From Paenibacillus algicola (GTDB lineage: Bacteria; Bacillota; Bacilli; Paenibacillales; Paenibacillaceae), in assembly GCF_005577435.1 (NCBI RefSeq), contig NZ_CP040396.1, positions 261,501-325,500 of the forward strand: 64,000 nucleotides of DNA, written 5' to 3'. Positions 1 through 9,796 of the stretch are shown here, piece after piece. Position 1 is the stretch's first letter, and each line of letters begins with the position of its first letter. The notes beneath the pieces were generated by a model. The model was not told the origin of the DNA. It was given only the letters and a program-made list of their open reading frames with translations, and searched no databases. The position numbers and the translations under genes were made by a program.

Positions 1-38
1 AGACAGGTTAAGGAATGAAGTACCATAAGCTCACAAAA

Positions 39-52
39 TGTAAACGCTTTTA
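39..52 (+). promoter_or_regulatory. cre-like CcpA operator at the RBS of the SLH glycosidase
   Basis: TGTAAACGCTTTTA matches the catabolite-responsive element consensus TGWAANCGNTNWCA at 13 of 14 positions. It ends one base before the Shine-Dalgarno stretch (TAAGGAGG, 53-60), so bound CcpA would block transcript elongation or ribosome access. Glucose repression is inferred from the match only. Confidence 0.65.
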
Positions 53-65
53 TAAGGAGGCCGAC

Positions 66-3000
66 ATGAAAAGATTATTGTCCTTATTTTTGAGCCTGAG
101 TCTCATTGCAGCATTGGTGGTTCCACCTGCTCCGCTGCAAGCTGCCGTGATTGCGGATGCACAGCAGCTTATGGATTATCTGCGCACGAAAGTGGACGCA
201 GGCGGGGATGCTACCAAGATTAAACTGGCTGACGCCAATGCAACGGTGCAGGTCAGTACTCCTGTGACGCTGAACGAGACCTTTAACGTACCGAGCGGCG
301 TGAAGCTGCAGCTATTCTTAAAGATCGGCATTCAGGATGAAATGATAGTAGACGGGAAGCTGCAGGACAGCCGGGGCCTTGATTTTCGCCGGGACGGTGT
401 TGTCGGCACCGGCACGGGCTCGGTGCTGCTGAATTCGGGAAGCAGCTACTACCAGCAAGGCGCTGAGATTGTAGGAGCAGCCGGCGTCATTCAGCCGGGG
501 CCGAATTCCAGCGTAAAGCTGCTGGCGAACAGCCGGCTGTACGTAGCCTCCGGGACGGTTACCGTGCCGGCCGGCAAGACGGTGACATCAGACATGTTCA
601 AGGTGATTGAGGTTGCAGAGGGAGCCAAATTCGAGGTTAACGGAGTCATCAATAACGACGTTGCCTTGATCCTGCCTTCCCCTCCAGGATCCGGTCCGAC
701 AGCAGACAAGGCAGCACTGGTCCAGGCGATCTCTGCGGCGATGGCGAACAAGGACGCCACGGCAGTCAGCGTGGACGGCAGTGAGGTGCCATCCACCGGA
801 AAATGGGTCACTGCCTCGGCTGCAGATGCTTTCATGACAGCCATTCAATCGGCTATCGGCATTAGAGACGATGGAGCGGCCACACAGAGTCAGGTCACGG
901 AAGGTGAGGCTGCATTGACAGCCGCAGTCCAAGCCTTTGATGCTGCCAAGCAGAATGGCACGCGTACAGGTGTACCTGCCGAGATCAAGACGGCACAGGA
1001 TCTGGCGGATGCGCTGAAGCATATCACAGTGGATGATACGAAGGTGAAGCTAAGCGGAAATACCGTGGAGCTGTATGAAGCCATCACTATTGGAGAGCCG
1101 ATGTCTATTCCGGCGGGCGTGAAGCTGCAAAGCTTTGCCGACCTGACGGTGAATACATCCGTCACTGTACTCGGCACCGTTCAGGACAGCCGTACACCGG
1201 ACAAACGGGGAGCAGGTCTTGCCGGTAACGGCTCCGGTGCCATGGTGTTCCGCACGGGAAGCAGTTACTATCAGCAGGGCACCGAGGTGGTAGGTCCAAA
1301 CGGTATATTCAAGCTGGGTTCAGACTCTAGCGTAGAGGTGCAAGGAAATCATCATTTGCGCATCGCTTCCGGTATAGTTACGCTGGCAAAGCCGGTGGAA
1401 GCGTCAGTGGTGCAGCGGATTACGGTAGCCTCAGAGGCCGTATTTAATGCCGTCTCTTCCCATATTGGAGCCGGTGTGGACTATACGCCGGTTAGCGCTG
1501 GCCTGGTCAGGCTGAATGAGCTGATCCGTCTGGCAGCGGCAAATCTGGACTCCACGCCGGTCAGCGTGGACGGGGCGGGACTTACGTCGGATCAATACTG
1601 GGTCACCCAAACGGACCAAGATGCCCTCGCAGACCGTGTGGATGCCGCAATCGTGACGAAGAACAACAGCTCAGCGGCGGAGAGCGATTATCAGACTGCC
1701 GCTGCCGCATTAGAGGCTGCCGTTCAAGCCTTTAACGATGCGAAGCAGCCAGGGGCGGTGCAGGCCGCAGAGATTACGACGGCAGAAGAGCTCCTGACGG
1801 CCCTGAACGGGCTGAGCGGCAGCGCAGAGCCTGTGGCTAAACGCTTGGCCGATGAGAGGGTAGGCGAGAAGACGTTCCAGGTCGTGGAAGTGTTCAAGCC
1901 GGTAACGGTAACGAAAAAGCTGACGGTGCCCGCGAACGTGCGGCTGAAGTTCACGGCCCAGATGACGGTTCATGCCATGATCCAGGTCAAGGGTCAGCTG
2001 CAGGACTTCCGGGACGAGGGCTTCATTATCGGCAATGGTATTGTCGGAGGAAGCGGCATTGGCTCTGCCGTGTTTGAGCCGGGCAGTGCGATGTATATCA
2101 AGGGCAAGGGCGAAACGATTGGGAACACCGGGATGCTCCGGGTAGAGCCAAACTCTATTCTCAGCATGTATGCAAAGAATCGCATGGAGATTACATCAGG
2201 TAAAGCAACGGTCTTGAAGCCGCTCATCACATCACTGACCACGGATTTGAGTGTACAGTCAGGTGCGGAGCTGACGGTGATCGGTTCCATTCCGAAGGAA
2301 ATTGCCGTGCAATCCAGCGGAACCTACATCGATGCCAGCATTACCAATACAGAGTCCAAGCTGGGTATGGTTGGACAATCAGCTGAATCCTCGGATGAAA
2401 CGGCTCTGACCGCCAAGATTCAGGACGGACGCATCTATCTGACCGTCAAGTCGATGGAGCAGAAGAAGGTGACCGTGACTGTGAAGGCGGAGGATGGCCG
2501 GACGGCGACGGTTGAAGCGGACTTGAACAATGGCGGCGTTATATCGAAGAGTATTTTGAAATACGGCGCATTGTCCGCCGCGGAGCTCAAAGCACGCATT
2601 CAGTCCAAGATCAGCGAGCTCGAAGCTTTGATCCTGCAAGCACAGGCCCGTAAGCTCGATACCGAGCGGGAGAAGGGTGCGGTCTGGTTCGCGAAAGAGT
2701 ATGACAAGTATGCCGATTGGGATGAGAAAAATATAGATGTGAACAAAAAGATGTTCGGCGTGATTCCATCCTACAGCCCGGGCGGCAAGTCACCGGAGGA
2801 GCTGGCTCAGGAGCTGCCGGAGTTCCAGCGGACAGAAGTCATCGCGCTGCTGGATACGGCGATTGCCGAGCTGACCGGAGTGCTGAACGGCTCGATTGTG
2901 CGGCGGCCGGTGCGGCTCGTGGATTGGGACGGCATTGAGCTGAAGGGAAGTAATTTCTACAGTGAAGGCAAGCCGGTGTTCCTGCACGACTATTTCTCCA

Positions 3001-6000
3001 AGCCGCTTGATGTGCCGAAGGACAACGCAACCCTGTACAATGACTATCTCGGCAAAATCGACCTGCCCAAATCCATCAATCCTAGCTTTGTAAGCGATGA
3101 AAAGGGTACGCCGACGGCAGACAAGTACGGTGATTTACAGAATCGTCCGAGCAACAATATGGGCTATACCATCTTGTGGCATGATCCTGCTCCGGCCTGG
3201 GCGACCAGCAAGCACGGGGAGACGCTGCGTGACGGTATTACGACGTTTACGAAATACGATATTAATCACCCGGAAATTCGTTCGATTTGGAGCCATGTGC
3301 TGAAGCAGACCGGACCCATCACGAGCGGAAAGCCTTATACGGAGCTGGGATATTTGCTGGCGAACGAGCCGCACTGGTTTCTGGAGAAGGGCCACTGGGC
3401 AACTCCTAGAAAAGCAAACGGCCAAGAGGGGATTTCCGACCTTGCTCTGAAGCAATTCGCGGAGTGGCTGGAGGAGCGCCATCAAACACTGAGCAATCTG
3501 AATGCTTTGTGGGGAACGAGCTATGCAAGCTTTGATGCCGCTGCGCAGAGCGTCATTCCTATGGATAAAAAGTATAAAGGCACACCGATCGGCTATGATG
3601 TCAGCCTGTTCAATATGGAGCGGGGAACAGAATGGCTGGGCTTCCTTCATGAGCAGGTGAAGGCAAATGATCCGCAGGCGAATACGCATATTAAGATTAT
3701 GCCGGACCTGTTCGTAGAGGACAACCGGACCCATGGCATCGACTTTGAGAAGCTGACTGAGATGGTTGATATCATTGGCGATGATGCGAAGACCCGGAAG
3801 GAGAATTTCAAATCAACTGGACAGGCGGAGGATTGGAAGGAGCACTACTCCTATATGTGGAAAGAGCTGGCCATGTCCTACGACTTTATGTCCTCGGTCA
3901 GCCCGGATAAGGCGCATATCAACTCAGAGGTGCATTTCCTGTCCACTGTCGCTTACCGCGATCTGTACATGAAGCCGGAGTATGTACGCAACACCTACTG
4001 GCTGGCGACACTGCTCGGTATGGATGCGGGCTTTACCTGGTTCTGGGGACGCAATCCGGATGGCTCCATTGAGAATCGTCTGATGACGACCTCGGTGCAG
4101 GGGCTGCTGGAGTCCTATCCGGGAACGGTGGCTCAGCAGCCACGGGTAGCCAATGAGTTAAGCAAGACGATGATGGATCTGAACGCGTTCTCTGAAGAGA
4201 TTGTGAAGTTTCAGGAGCAGCGCAAGCCCGTGCGGATCTTCTACTCTGAAACGGCGGCCATTAATGATACGCATTATATGGAGGATCAATTCGAGCTGTA
4301 CGAGGCTCTGTTCTTTAACGGAGTACCGGTCGGGTTTGTGACAGCAAGCATGCTGGAGAAGCAGCCGCATTCCAGCTGGGATGCTGTCGTGATCCGTAAG
4401 ACCGAGGAAGTGACAGACGCTGAGTTTGAGGCGCTTCAGTCTTATTTGAATGCAGGCGGAACGGTGATTACGGATGATGCCAGCCTGAAGCTAACTCAGT
4501 ACAAAAAGCCGCGCACAGCATCCTTGACACAAGGAAGCGGTGTGCTGTATCAGCCGGCGGACACATCCCCTGCCAGCCTGGCCAAGCAGGCATTTACTGT
4601 GCTGGAGCAGCAAGGCAGTCTGTCACCGGTCAAGCTGATGGAGACGAACCCTTCCAATCAGCGCGGGGCCATGTGGCGTGTTGTGCCTCAGGGTGACGAC
4701 CGTTACATGATGACGGTTGTGAATTTGGGCAAGCACGAGGCTTCCCTGCAGGCGGCGATGGCCGGCAATGCCGCATTTACAGTGACAGACATGATGACAG
4801 GCCAAAGCCTCGGCACGTCCTGGACAGTAAAGCCGGAAGGAGTCATGCTGCTGGAGCTTCAAGTGCTGCCACAATCCGGGCAGCCAGGCAGCGGTGACGG
4901 CACAGATGGAGGAACAAACGGTGATCCGGGCTCCGGTGGAACTCCTGGCGGAACGATTGGTGGAACTCCTGGCGGAACGACTGGCGGAGCAGCAGGAGGC
5001 GGAAGCTCGGTCCCAGGCAATAGCGGACCTGTTAAACAGCCTGCCGCTCCAGTGAAAGTGACAGCAGACACCATTGTGAACGGTGTTGCGCGCTCCAAGC
5101 TGTCTGGCAGCCTGCTGCAAAGTGCAGTGGAACAGGCTGTAAACGGCAGCGTGCGTATCCAGGTAGAGCTGCCGGCTGCCGCCAATGAAGTGCAGCTGCA
5201 GCTTCCGGCTTCCAGCGTGAGCGCTGCAGGCATGGCGCAGATTACCAAGCTGAGTATTGACACCGGTCTCGCTGTCGTTTCGATCCCGCCGTCCATGCTG
5301 CAGAAAGCTTTGAGCCCTAACGCCCAAACCGTAGAGCTCACCGTCAAGAAGACTTCTGTAACGCTGGACAGCGAGAAGGCACGGGCTATTGTCAAAGACA
5401 ATCCGGTCTACGACTTCACCTTGTCTGTGGATGGCGCGGCAATCAGCCATTTCGGCAATGGGGCATCCGTGGAGCTGCAGCTTCCCTATACGCTGAAGGG
5501 AGGCGAGAAGCCGAAGCATGTCGTTGCTTATTACATCAACGACAACCGTGAGCTGACGGCCGTGAAGAACAGCCGCTATGACGAGAAGACGGGAACGCTC
5601 GTATTCCATGTGAAGCATTTCAGCTACTATACCGCAGCGTCAGCAAACGTCAGCTTCAAGGATCTTTCAACGGTCCCATGGGCTGAGGAAAGCATTCTGT
5701 CTCTGGCAGCGCGGGAAATCGTGCAGGGCACTGGTTCGGGAGCCTTCCAGCCAGCGCAGCAAGTGAGCCGTGCCGAGTTTGTTCAAATGCTCGTTAACGC
5801 TTTTGAGCTTGGCTCTGGCGAGAAGGCTGCCTCTACCTTCAGCGACGTGAAGCAGGGAGCCTGGTACAGTGGTGCGCTCGGCACAGCACAGTCGCTCGGC
5901 ATCATTTCCGGCAAGCCGGATGGCAGCTTCGGTGTTCATGACTCCATCACAAGACAAGAGATGGCAGTCATCGTGCATCGCTTGCTGACAGCAGAGGGGA

Positions 6001-6200
6001 TTTCACTGCCAGAGGGCAGCGGTTCTGCAAAGGCCTTTAAGGATGAGGGGCTGATTGCCGGCTACGCGGCAGCCAGTGTGAAGGCCATGCAGGCCTCCGG
6101 CTTGCTGCAGGGCTCAGGCAACGGGCAATTTGGTCCGAAGGAGCTCACTACGCGCGCCCAGGCGGCCGTGCTGGTGGAGCGTCTGCTGGAGCTTCCATAA
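66..6200 (+). CDS. SLH-anchored multidomain GH-A clan glycoside hydrolase (2044 aa)
   Basis: Start ATG 66 follows AAGGAGG (54-60); an upstream in-frame ATG at 15 lacks an RBS. Residues 1-27 form a signal peptide ending PLQA. Three copies of a beta-rich repeat (about 28-205, 305-480, 570-750; recurring VPxxVKL, QDSR/QDFR, SGSSYYQQG) are separated by short helical FIVAR-like segments ending in AVQAF-DAAKQ. A GH42/GH86-like TIM barrel follows: NEPHW puts the likely acid/base at Glu1101 and SEVHF the likely nucleophile at Glu1288, then a trimerisation-like domain. A Gly-rich linker (about 1605-1655) leads to three SLH domains (about 1860-2044) that would tether the enzyme to secondary cell-wall polymer. 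The catalytic half is paralogous to the next gene. The substrate is not readable from sequence; the neighbours suggest a galactan. Confidence 0.85.
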   Translation: MKRLLSLFLSLSLIAALVVPPAPLQAAVIADAQQLMDYLRTKVDAGGDATKIKLADANATVQVSTPVTLNETFNVPSGVKLQLFLKIGIQDEMIVDGKLQDSRGLDFRRDGVVGTGTGSVLLNSGSSYYQQGAEIVGAAGVIQPGPNSSVKLLANSRLYVASGTVTVPAGKTVTSDMFKVIEVAEGAKFEVNGVINNDVALILPSPPGSGPTADKAALVQAISAAMANKDATAVSVDGSEVPSTGKWVTASAADAFMTAIQSAIGIRDDGAATQSQVTEGEAALTAAVQAFDAAKQNGTRTGVPAEIKTAQDLADALKHITVDDTKVKLSGNTVELYEAITIGEPMSIPAGVKLQSFADLTVNTSVTVLGTVQDSRTPDKRGAGLAGNGSGAMVFRTGSSYYQQGTEVVGPNGIFKLGSDSSVEVQGNHHLRIASGIVTLAKPVEASVVQRITVASEAVFNAVSSHIGAGVDYTPVSAGLVRLNELIRLAAANLDSTPVSVDGAGLTSDQYWVTQTDQDALADRVDAAIVTKNNSSAAESDYQTAAAALEAAVQAFNDAKQPGAVQAAEITTAEELLTALNGLSGSAEPVAKRLADERVGEKTFQVVEVFKPVTVTKKLTVPANVRLKFTAQMTVHAMIQVKGQLQDFRDEGFIIGNGIVGGSGIGSAVFEPGSAMYIKGKGETIGNTGMLRVEPNSILSMYAKNRMEITSGKATVLKPLITSLTTDLSVQSGAELTVIGSIPKEIAVQSSGTYIDASITNTESKLGMVGQSAESSDETALTAKIQDGRIYLTVKSMEQKKVTVTVKAEDGRTATVEADLNNGGVISKSILKYGALSAAELKARIQSKISELEALILQAQARKLDTEREKGAVWFAKEYDKYADWDEKNIDVNKKMFGVIPSYSPGGKSPEELAQELPEFQRTEVIALLDTAIAELTGVLNGSIVRRPVRLVDWDGIELKGSNFYSEGKPVFLHDYFSKPLDVPKDNATLYNDYLGKIDLPKSINPSFVSDEKGTPTADKYGDLQNRPSNNMGYTILWHDPAPAWATSKHGETLRDGITTFTKYDINHPEIRSIWSHVLKQTGPITSGKPYTELGYLLANEPHWFLEKGHWATPRKANGQEGISDLALKQFAEWLEERHQTLSNLNALWGTSYASFDAAAQSVIPMDKKYKGTPIGYDVSLFNMERGTEWLGFLHEQVKANDPQANTHIKIMPDLFVEDNRTHGIDFEKLTEMVDIIGDDAKTRKENFKSTGQAEDWKEHYSYMWKELAMSYDFMSSVSPDKAHINSEVHFLSTVAYRDLYMKPEYVRNTYWLATLLGMDAGFTWFWGRNPDGSIENRLMTTSVQGLLESYPGTVAQQPRVANELSKTMMDLNAFSEEIVKFQEQRKPVRIFYSETAAINDTHYMEDQFELYEALFFNGVPVGFVTASMLEKQPHSSWDAVVIRKTEEVTDAEFEALQSYLNAGGTVITDDASLKLTQYKKPRTASLTQGSGVLYQPADTSPASLAKQAFTVLEQQGSLSPVKLMETNPSNQRGAMWRVVPQGDDRYMMTVVNLGKHEASLQAAMAGNAAFTVTDMMTGQSLGTSWTVKPEGVMLLELQVLPQSGQPGSGDGTDGGTNGDPGSGGTPGGTIGGTPGGTTGGAAGGGSSVPGNSGPVKQPAAPVKVTADTIVNGVARSKLSGSLLQSAVEQAVNGSVRIQVELPAAANEVQLQLPASSVSAAGMAQITKLSIDTGLAVVSIPPSMLQKALSPNAQTVELTVKKTSVTLDSEKARAIVKDNPVYDFTLSVDGAAISHFGNGASVELQLPYTLKGGEKPKHVVAYYINDNRELTAVKNSRYDEKTGTLVFHVKHFSYYTAASANVSFKDLSTVPWAEESILSLAAREIVQGTGSGAFQPAQQVSRAEFVQMLVNAFELGSGEKAASTFSDVKQGAWYSGALGTAQSLGIISGKPDGSFGVHDSITRQEMAVIVHRLLTAEGISLPEGSGSAKAFKDEGLIAGYAAASVKAMQASGLLQGSGNGQFGPKELTTRAQAAVLVERLLELP

Positions 6201-6248
6201 ATGCAGGATACAGGAACTAGCAAAGCATAGGAATGAGGCAAAGCATTG

Positions 6249-6285
6249 GAAAGAAGCCGCTCTACAGCAGAGCGTGCTTCTTTTC
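6249..6285 (+). terminator. Rho-independent terminator of the SLH glycosidase gene
   Basis: A long stem, AAGAAGC-CGCTCT paired with AGAGCG-TGCTTCTT around an ACAGC loop, runs into TTTTCC. It lies about 50 bases after the stop codon. Confidence 0.75.
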
Positions 6286-6339
6286 CTTCATGCCTTGAAG
6301 CTGCTCTAATATTAACTTGAAAAATATATAAAAAATGTA

Positions 6340-6368
6340 TTGACTTAACATCCAATGTTAAATATTCT
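6340..6368 (+). promoter_or_regulatory. SigA promoter with an internal inverted-repeat operator
   Basis: TTGACT (6340-6345) and TATTCT (6363-6368) are separated by exactly 17 bases. The spacer is filled by a 7-3-7 inverted repeat, TTAACAT-CCA-ATGTTAA (6345-6361), placed where a repressor would exclude RNA polymerase. The binding regulator is unknown; AraC-type proteins usually use direct repeats, so another factor is possible. Confidence 0.65.
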
Positions 6369-6409
6369 AAGTGTGAAATTAAATTTTAAATTTAAATGGA
6401 GGTGCATGG

Positions 6410-8764
6410 ATGGGGACCAAACAGAAGCTGATCAGCCTGACCTTATGTGTCGGATTGATCATGGGCATGACCGCAGCAGACCGTTTCTCGATCGCGTTCG
6501 CTGCTGAAACCCCGAAGCAGGAGGCTGTCAGAAAGCTGGGCGAGCTGAACGCGTTGATCACACAAGCGAAAGGAAGTGGCATTGACACCACCCGGGAAGA
6601 AAGTGCGGCATGGATGGCAAGTGAATTTATTAAATACGCAGACTGGGACGCCGCCAACGTTGCGAAGAACAAGGCCCAGTTCGAGCGGGTCAAGCTGTTC
6701 CAGAATAATGCGCAGCAGCTGGCGAATGACCTGCCCAATTTTGAGCGCAGAGAAGTCAGTCAGATGCTGGATACAGCCAAAACCGAATTGAATCAGGTCA
6801 TGAGCGGAGCGGTGACGCGCCGCGCAGTGTCCAAGGTCAACTGGTCGAACATTACGGTGCAGAATGATCAGTTCATGTCTAACGGAAAGCCGGTGTTCCT
6901 GTACGATTACTTCTCCAAGCCGCTGAATATTCCAACCTCCGATCCGACACTGTATAACGAATATTTAGGCAAGCTGGATCATCCAAAGGCCATCAGCCCG
7001 ATCTTCGCGCTGGACGAGGCCGGAACCATCGATCAGACGAAGCTGGCTGATCTGAAGAATCGCCCGACCAATACAGCCGGCTACCTCATGCTGTGGCATG
7101 ATCCGCTGCCGCAATGGGCAGCCACCAAGTATGGACCAGAGATTTTGAAGGGGCAGAGCTTCTTCACGAAGTATGACATTGACCACCCGCAGGTGCGGGA
7201 GATCTGGAAGGATGTCTTCAAGGGAACCATCCCGACGACGGCCGGCAAAAACTACACCAAGCTCGGCTACATTCTCGCTAATGAACCGCACTGGTTTACG
7301 GCGAAAGGGCATTGGGCGGCCGTTTCCAATGTGTCTACGTATACGATGAGCAAGTTCAGAACATGGCTTGAGGCCAAGCACGGCACGATTGCCAAGCTGA
7401 ACGGGCTGTGGGGGACAAGCTACAGCAGCTTCAGCCAGGTGAATCTTGCCATTCCACTGGATGCCTCTTACAAGAACACTCCGATCTGGTATGACTGGTC
7501 ACGCTTCAACATGGATCGGGGAACTGAATGGCTGACCTTCCTGCATGATGAGATCAAGAAATATGATCCTGCAGCCCGGACTCAGCTGAAGCTTATGCCA
7601 GACCTCTTCGTCGAGGGCCCTCGGGATCATGGCATCGACTTTGAGGCCCTGACCGAGATGACCGAGATCATCGGCGACGATGCAAAGATTCGCAAGCGGA
7701 ACATGAACAGCACCGGTCCGGAGAGCTGGGAGTCCAAGTACGCCTACTACTGGGAAGAGATGGCGATGTCGTATGACTTTATGGATTCCGTCAGCCCGAA
7801 CAAGCCTCACTTTAATTCCGAGGTGCATCTGCTGTCGACAACGCAGTACCGGGATCTGTACATGAAGCCCGAGTATGTGCGCTCCACATACTGGCAGACG
7901 ACCATTCACGGCTTGAACGGGGGCCTGACCTGGTTCTGGGGCCGTAACGCTGACGGCTCGATCGAGGAGCGGCTGCAGAATGCTACTGGCGGTCTCGGCG
8001 AGTCCTATGCGGCTTCGGTAGCCCAGCAGCCAAGAGTGGCGCAGGAGCTGACCAAGACGATGATGGACATGAACGCCTTCTCGAATGAGATCGTCAAGTT
8101 CCAGCGGGAGCGTAAGCCGGTTCGGCTGTTCTACTCTGAAGCGGCCGCAATCAACGATTTCAATTACATGCAGGATCAATTTGATCTGTATGAGTCCATG
8201 TACTTTAGTGGGGTACCGCTCGGCTTTGCCACGAAGAACATTATTTTCAAGCAGCCGAACTCGGATTGGGATGTCATCGTAGTCCGCAAGACGGAGGAAG
8301 TCACCGAAGCGGAATTTAACGCACTGCAAATTTATCTGGATAACGGGGGAACCGTCATCCTGGATGATGTCAGCCTCAAGTTCAATGAATACAAGCAGCC
8401 GCGCGCGAAGACCCTGACCGCAGGTACCGGCAAGCTGATCAAGATGACAAACAATGCCGTGTCCGGCATTGCATCCCGAGTAACAACAGAGCTGTCGGCC
8501 AAAGGTCAGCTGCCACCGGTGGTCCTGACCGAGAACAATGGCCTGCCATCTAAGGGAGCCTTCTGGCGGGTTGTGCCGCATGGCACGAACACCTACCTGA
8601 TGACGATCGTGAACGTTGGAAAGAACACCTCCAATATCAGCCTCAAAATGGCGAACAACAAAAATGTTACCGTCAAAAACCTGATGACCGGCAAAAGCTC
8701 GCCAGCGAGCTTCAGCCTCGGTTCAGAGCAGGTGCTACTGCTGGAGGTGAAGCCGGTGCCGTAA
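6410..8764 (+). CDS. Secreted GH-A clan glycoside hydrolase, GH42/GH86-like (784 aa)
   Basis: ATG 6410 follows GGAGG (6398-6402). The first ~30 residues are a signal peptide ending in AFAA. The rest aligns along its length with the catalytic half of the upstream SLH enzyme: a helical lead-in (about 35-140), a barrel with ANEPHW (Glu292 likely acid/base) and SEVHL (Glu471 likely nucleophile), an FWGRN loop, then a trimerisation-like Rossmann domain with VRKTEEVTEAEF and a small C-terminal beta domain. It lacks both the N-terminal repeats and the SLH domains, so it should be released while its paralogue stays on the wall. It has its own promoter at 6340-6368. The family call is approximate; it could belong to a GH family close to GH42. 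Confidence 0.8.
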   Translation: MGTKQKLISLTLCVGLIMGMTAADRFSIAFAAETPKQEAVRKLGELNALITQAKGSGIDTTREESAAWMASEFIKYADWDAANVAKNKAQFERVKLFQNNAQQLANDLPNFERREVSQMLDTAKTELNQVMSGAVTRRAVSKVNWSNITVQNDQFMSNGKPVFLYDYFSKPLNIPTSDPTLYNEYLGKLDHPKAISPIFALDEAGTIDQTKLADLKNRPTNTAGYLMLWHDPLPQWAATKYGPEILKGQSFFTKYDIDHPQVREIWKDVFKGTIPTTAGKNYTKLGYILANEPHWFTAKGHWAAVSNVSTYTMSKFRTWLEAKHGTIAKLNGLWGTSYSSFSQVNLAIPLDASYKNTPIWYDWSRFNMDRGTEWLTFLHDEIKKYDPAARTQLKLMPDLFVEGPRDHGIDFEALTEMTEIIGDDAKIRKRNMNSTGPESWESKYAYYWEEMAMSYDFMDSVSPNKPHFNSEVHLLSTTQYRDLYMKPEYVRSTYWQTTIHGLNGGLTWFWGRNADGSIEERLQNATGGLGESYAASVAQQPRVAQELTKTMMDMNAFSNEIVKFQRERKPVRLFYSEAAAINDFNYMQDQFDLYESMYFSGVPLGFATKNIIFKQPNSDWDVIVVRKTEEVTEAEFNALQIYLDNGGTVILDDVSLKFNEYKQPRAKTLTAGTGKLIKMTNNAVSGIASRVTTELSAKGQLPPVVLTENNGLPSKGAFWRVVPHGTNTYLMTIVNVGKNTSNISLKMANNKNVTVKNLMTGKSSPASFSLGSEQVLLLEVKPVP

Positions 8765-8798
8765 GGCACAGGCCGCGCTGTATCTCAAGTAACAACAA

Positions 8799-8840
8799 GG
8801 GACGCTCCACCGAAGCTTGATCCGGTGGAGCGTCCCTTTC
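8799..8840. terminator. Bidirectional terminator between convergent glycosidase and araC genes
   Basis: A 14-bp perfect stem, GGGACGCTCCACCG with its complement, encloses a short loop and is followed by TTTCT on the plus strand and TTGTTGTT on the minus strand. It would serve both convergent genes. Confidence 0.75.
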
Positions 8841-8845
8841 TCTTG

Positions 8846-9649
8846 CTACCGATACAGCTGCTGCTGATAATCACGCGGCGACAGGCCGGTGACCTGCTTG
8901 AACACCCGGCTGAAATAATAGGGATTCGGAAACTGGAGCTGCTCGCTGATCTGGGATAGGTTCAGCGCTTCGGCGTGCATCAGCTCAATAGCACGCTGGA
9001 TTTTGAGCTTCCGGTAGTATTCATTGATCGTGCTGCCGGTATCGGCTTTAAACACCCGCCCCAAATAGGTGTAGTTCATGCTCAGACGGTCGGCAATTCT
9101 CTTGCTGTCAAAGGGCTGCTCCAGCTGCTGCTTCAGGCAGGCGATGATCCGAGAGGAAAGCGCGGAGCCGCGGTGCTTCTCTCTTTGCTGCAGGTCCTGC
9201 TGCAGCAGCTCGTACAGCGCCTGATAGAGCAGGCCGTTCATGCGCTCCGTGCTGAACGGCGCGGCAGAGCGGTACAGCCGCAGCATGGCGTTCAGGATAT
9301 CCATAAACGACTCCGGGGAGGACAAGGTAAGCTGCTTCGGCAGAAAGAGCGGCTCTTGCTCTGCCCGGGGCTGAAACGGCACGAAGGAGACCCAGTACCA
9401 GGTCGAGCCGGGCGCGACGGGGGATTTGCCCCAGTGACGGCACTGATTTTTGAGAAAAAAAGCTTGTCCGCTGCTCAAGGTATAGTCAATCTCCTCCTCA
9501 CACACGGTCACTTCTCCGTCCACGACATACAGCAGGGTATCCATATTCAAGATCCGGTCGACGTGAATCCAGGGCTGCGCCGGCTTGAACACCCCCATTG
9601 TAATTAAAGCAGGCAGCTCGCTGCGGTTCATCATGACACGCTGCTCCAT
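8846..9649 (-). CDS. AraC/XylS family transcriptional regulator (267 aa)
   Basis: The N-terminal part (about 1-150) resembles a cupin-type AraC ligand-binding domain (LYVVDGEVTV, SSGQAFFL). The C-terminal ~100 residues form the double helix-turn-helix: one around SKRIADRLSMNYTYLGRVFK and a second ending in the signature PYYFSRVFKQVTGLSPRDY. The start is supported by GGAGGAG just upstream. It is transcribed away from the oxidoreductase gene at 9797 and sits in the middle of the glycan locus, so it most likely senses a sugar product and controls these genes. Which operators it binds is not shown by the sequence. Confidence 0.88.
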   Translation of the reverse strand: MEQRVMMNRSELPALITMGVFKPAQPWIHVDRILNMDTLLYVVDGEVTVCEEEIDYTLSSGQAFFLKNQCRHWGKSPVAPGSTWYWVSFVPFQPRAEQEPLFLPKQLTLSSPESFMDILNAMLRLYRSAAPFSTERMNGLLYQALYELLQQDLQQREKHRGSALSSRIIACLKQQLEQPFDSKRIADRLSMNYTYLGRVFKADTGSTINEYYRKLKIQRAIELMHAEALNLSQISEQLQFPNPYYFSRVFKQVTGLSPRDYQQQLYR

Positions 9650-9687
9650 GGGGACAACTCCTCCTTTATAGCCTCTATTTAAGAGAC

Positions 9688-9716
9688 ATTGTATAGAAGT
9701 TGATATAAGATATCAA
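9688..9716 (-). promoter_or_regulatory. SigA promoter of araC with an overlapping inverted repeat
   Basis: Read on the minus strand, TTGATA (9711-9716) and TACAAT (9688-9693) are 17 bases apart. A 7-3-7 inverted repeat, TTGATAT-AAG-ATATCAA (9700-9716), covers the -35 box. It could be an autoregulatory site or a divergent control site for the gene at 9797. Confidence 0.6.
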
Positions 9717-9796
9717 TCTTGCAGTTGCGTGCATTTTTAAAGACGGGACGCTGGACTATCATATGGATATATGGTAAATGCGAAGGAGGAAGTCTG

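Noticed and set aside
588..2987. Antisense open frames across the SLH glycosidase
   Set aside because: Shadows of a long GC-rich gene; no RBS, no recognisable motifs.
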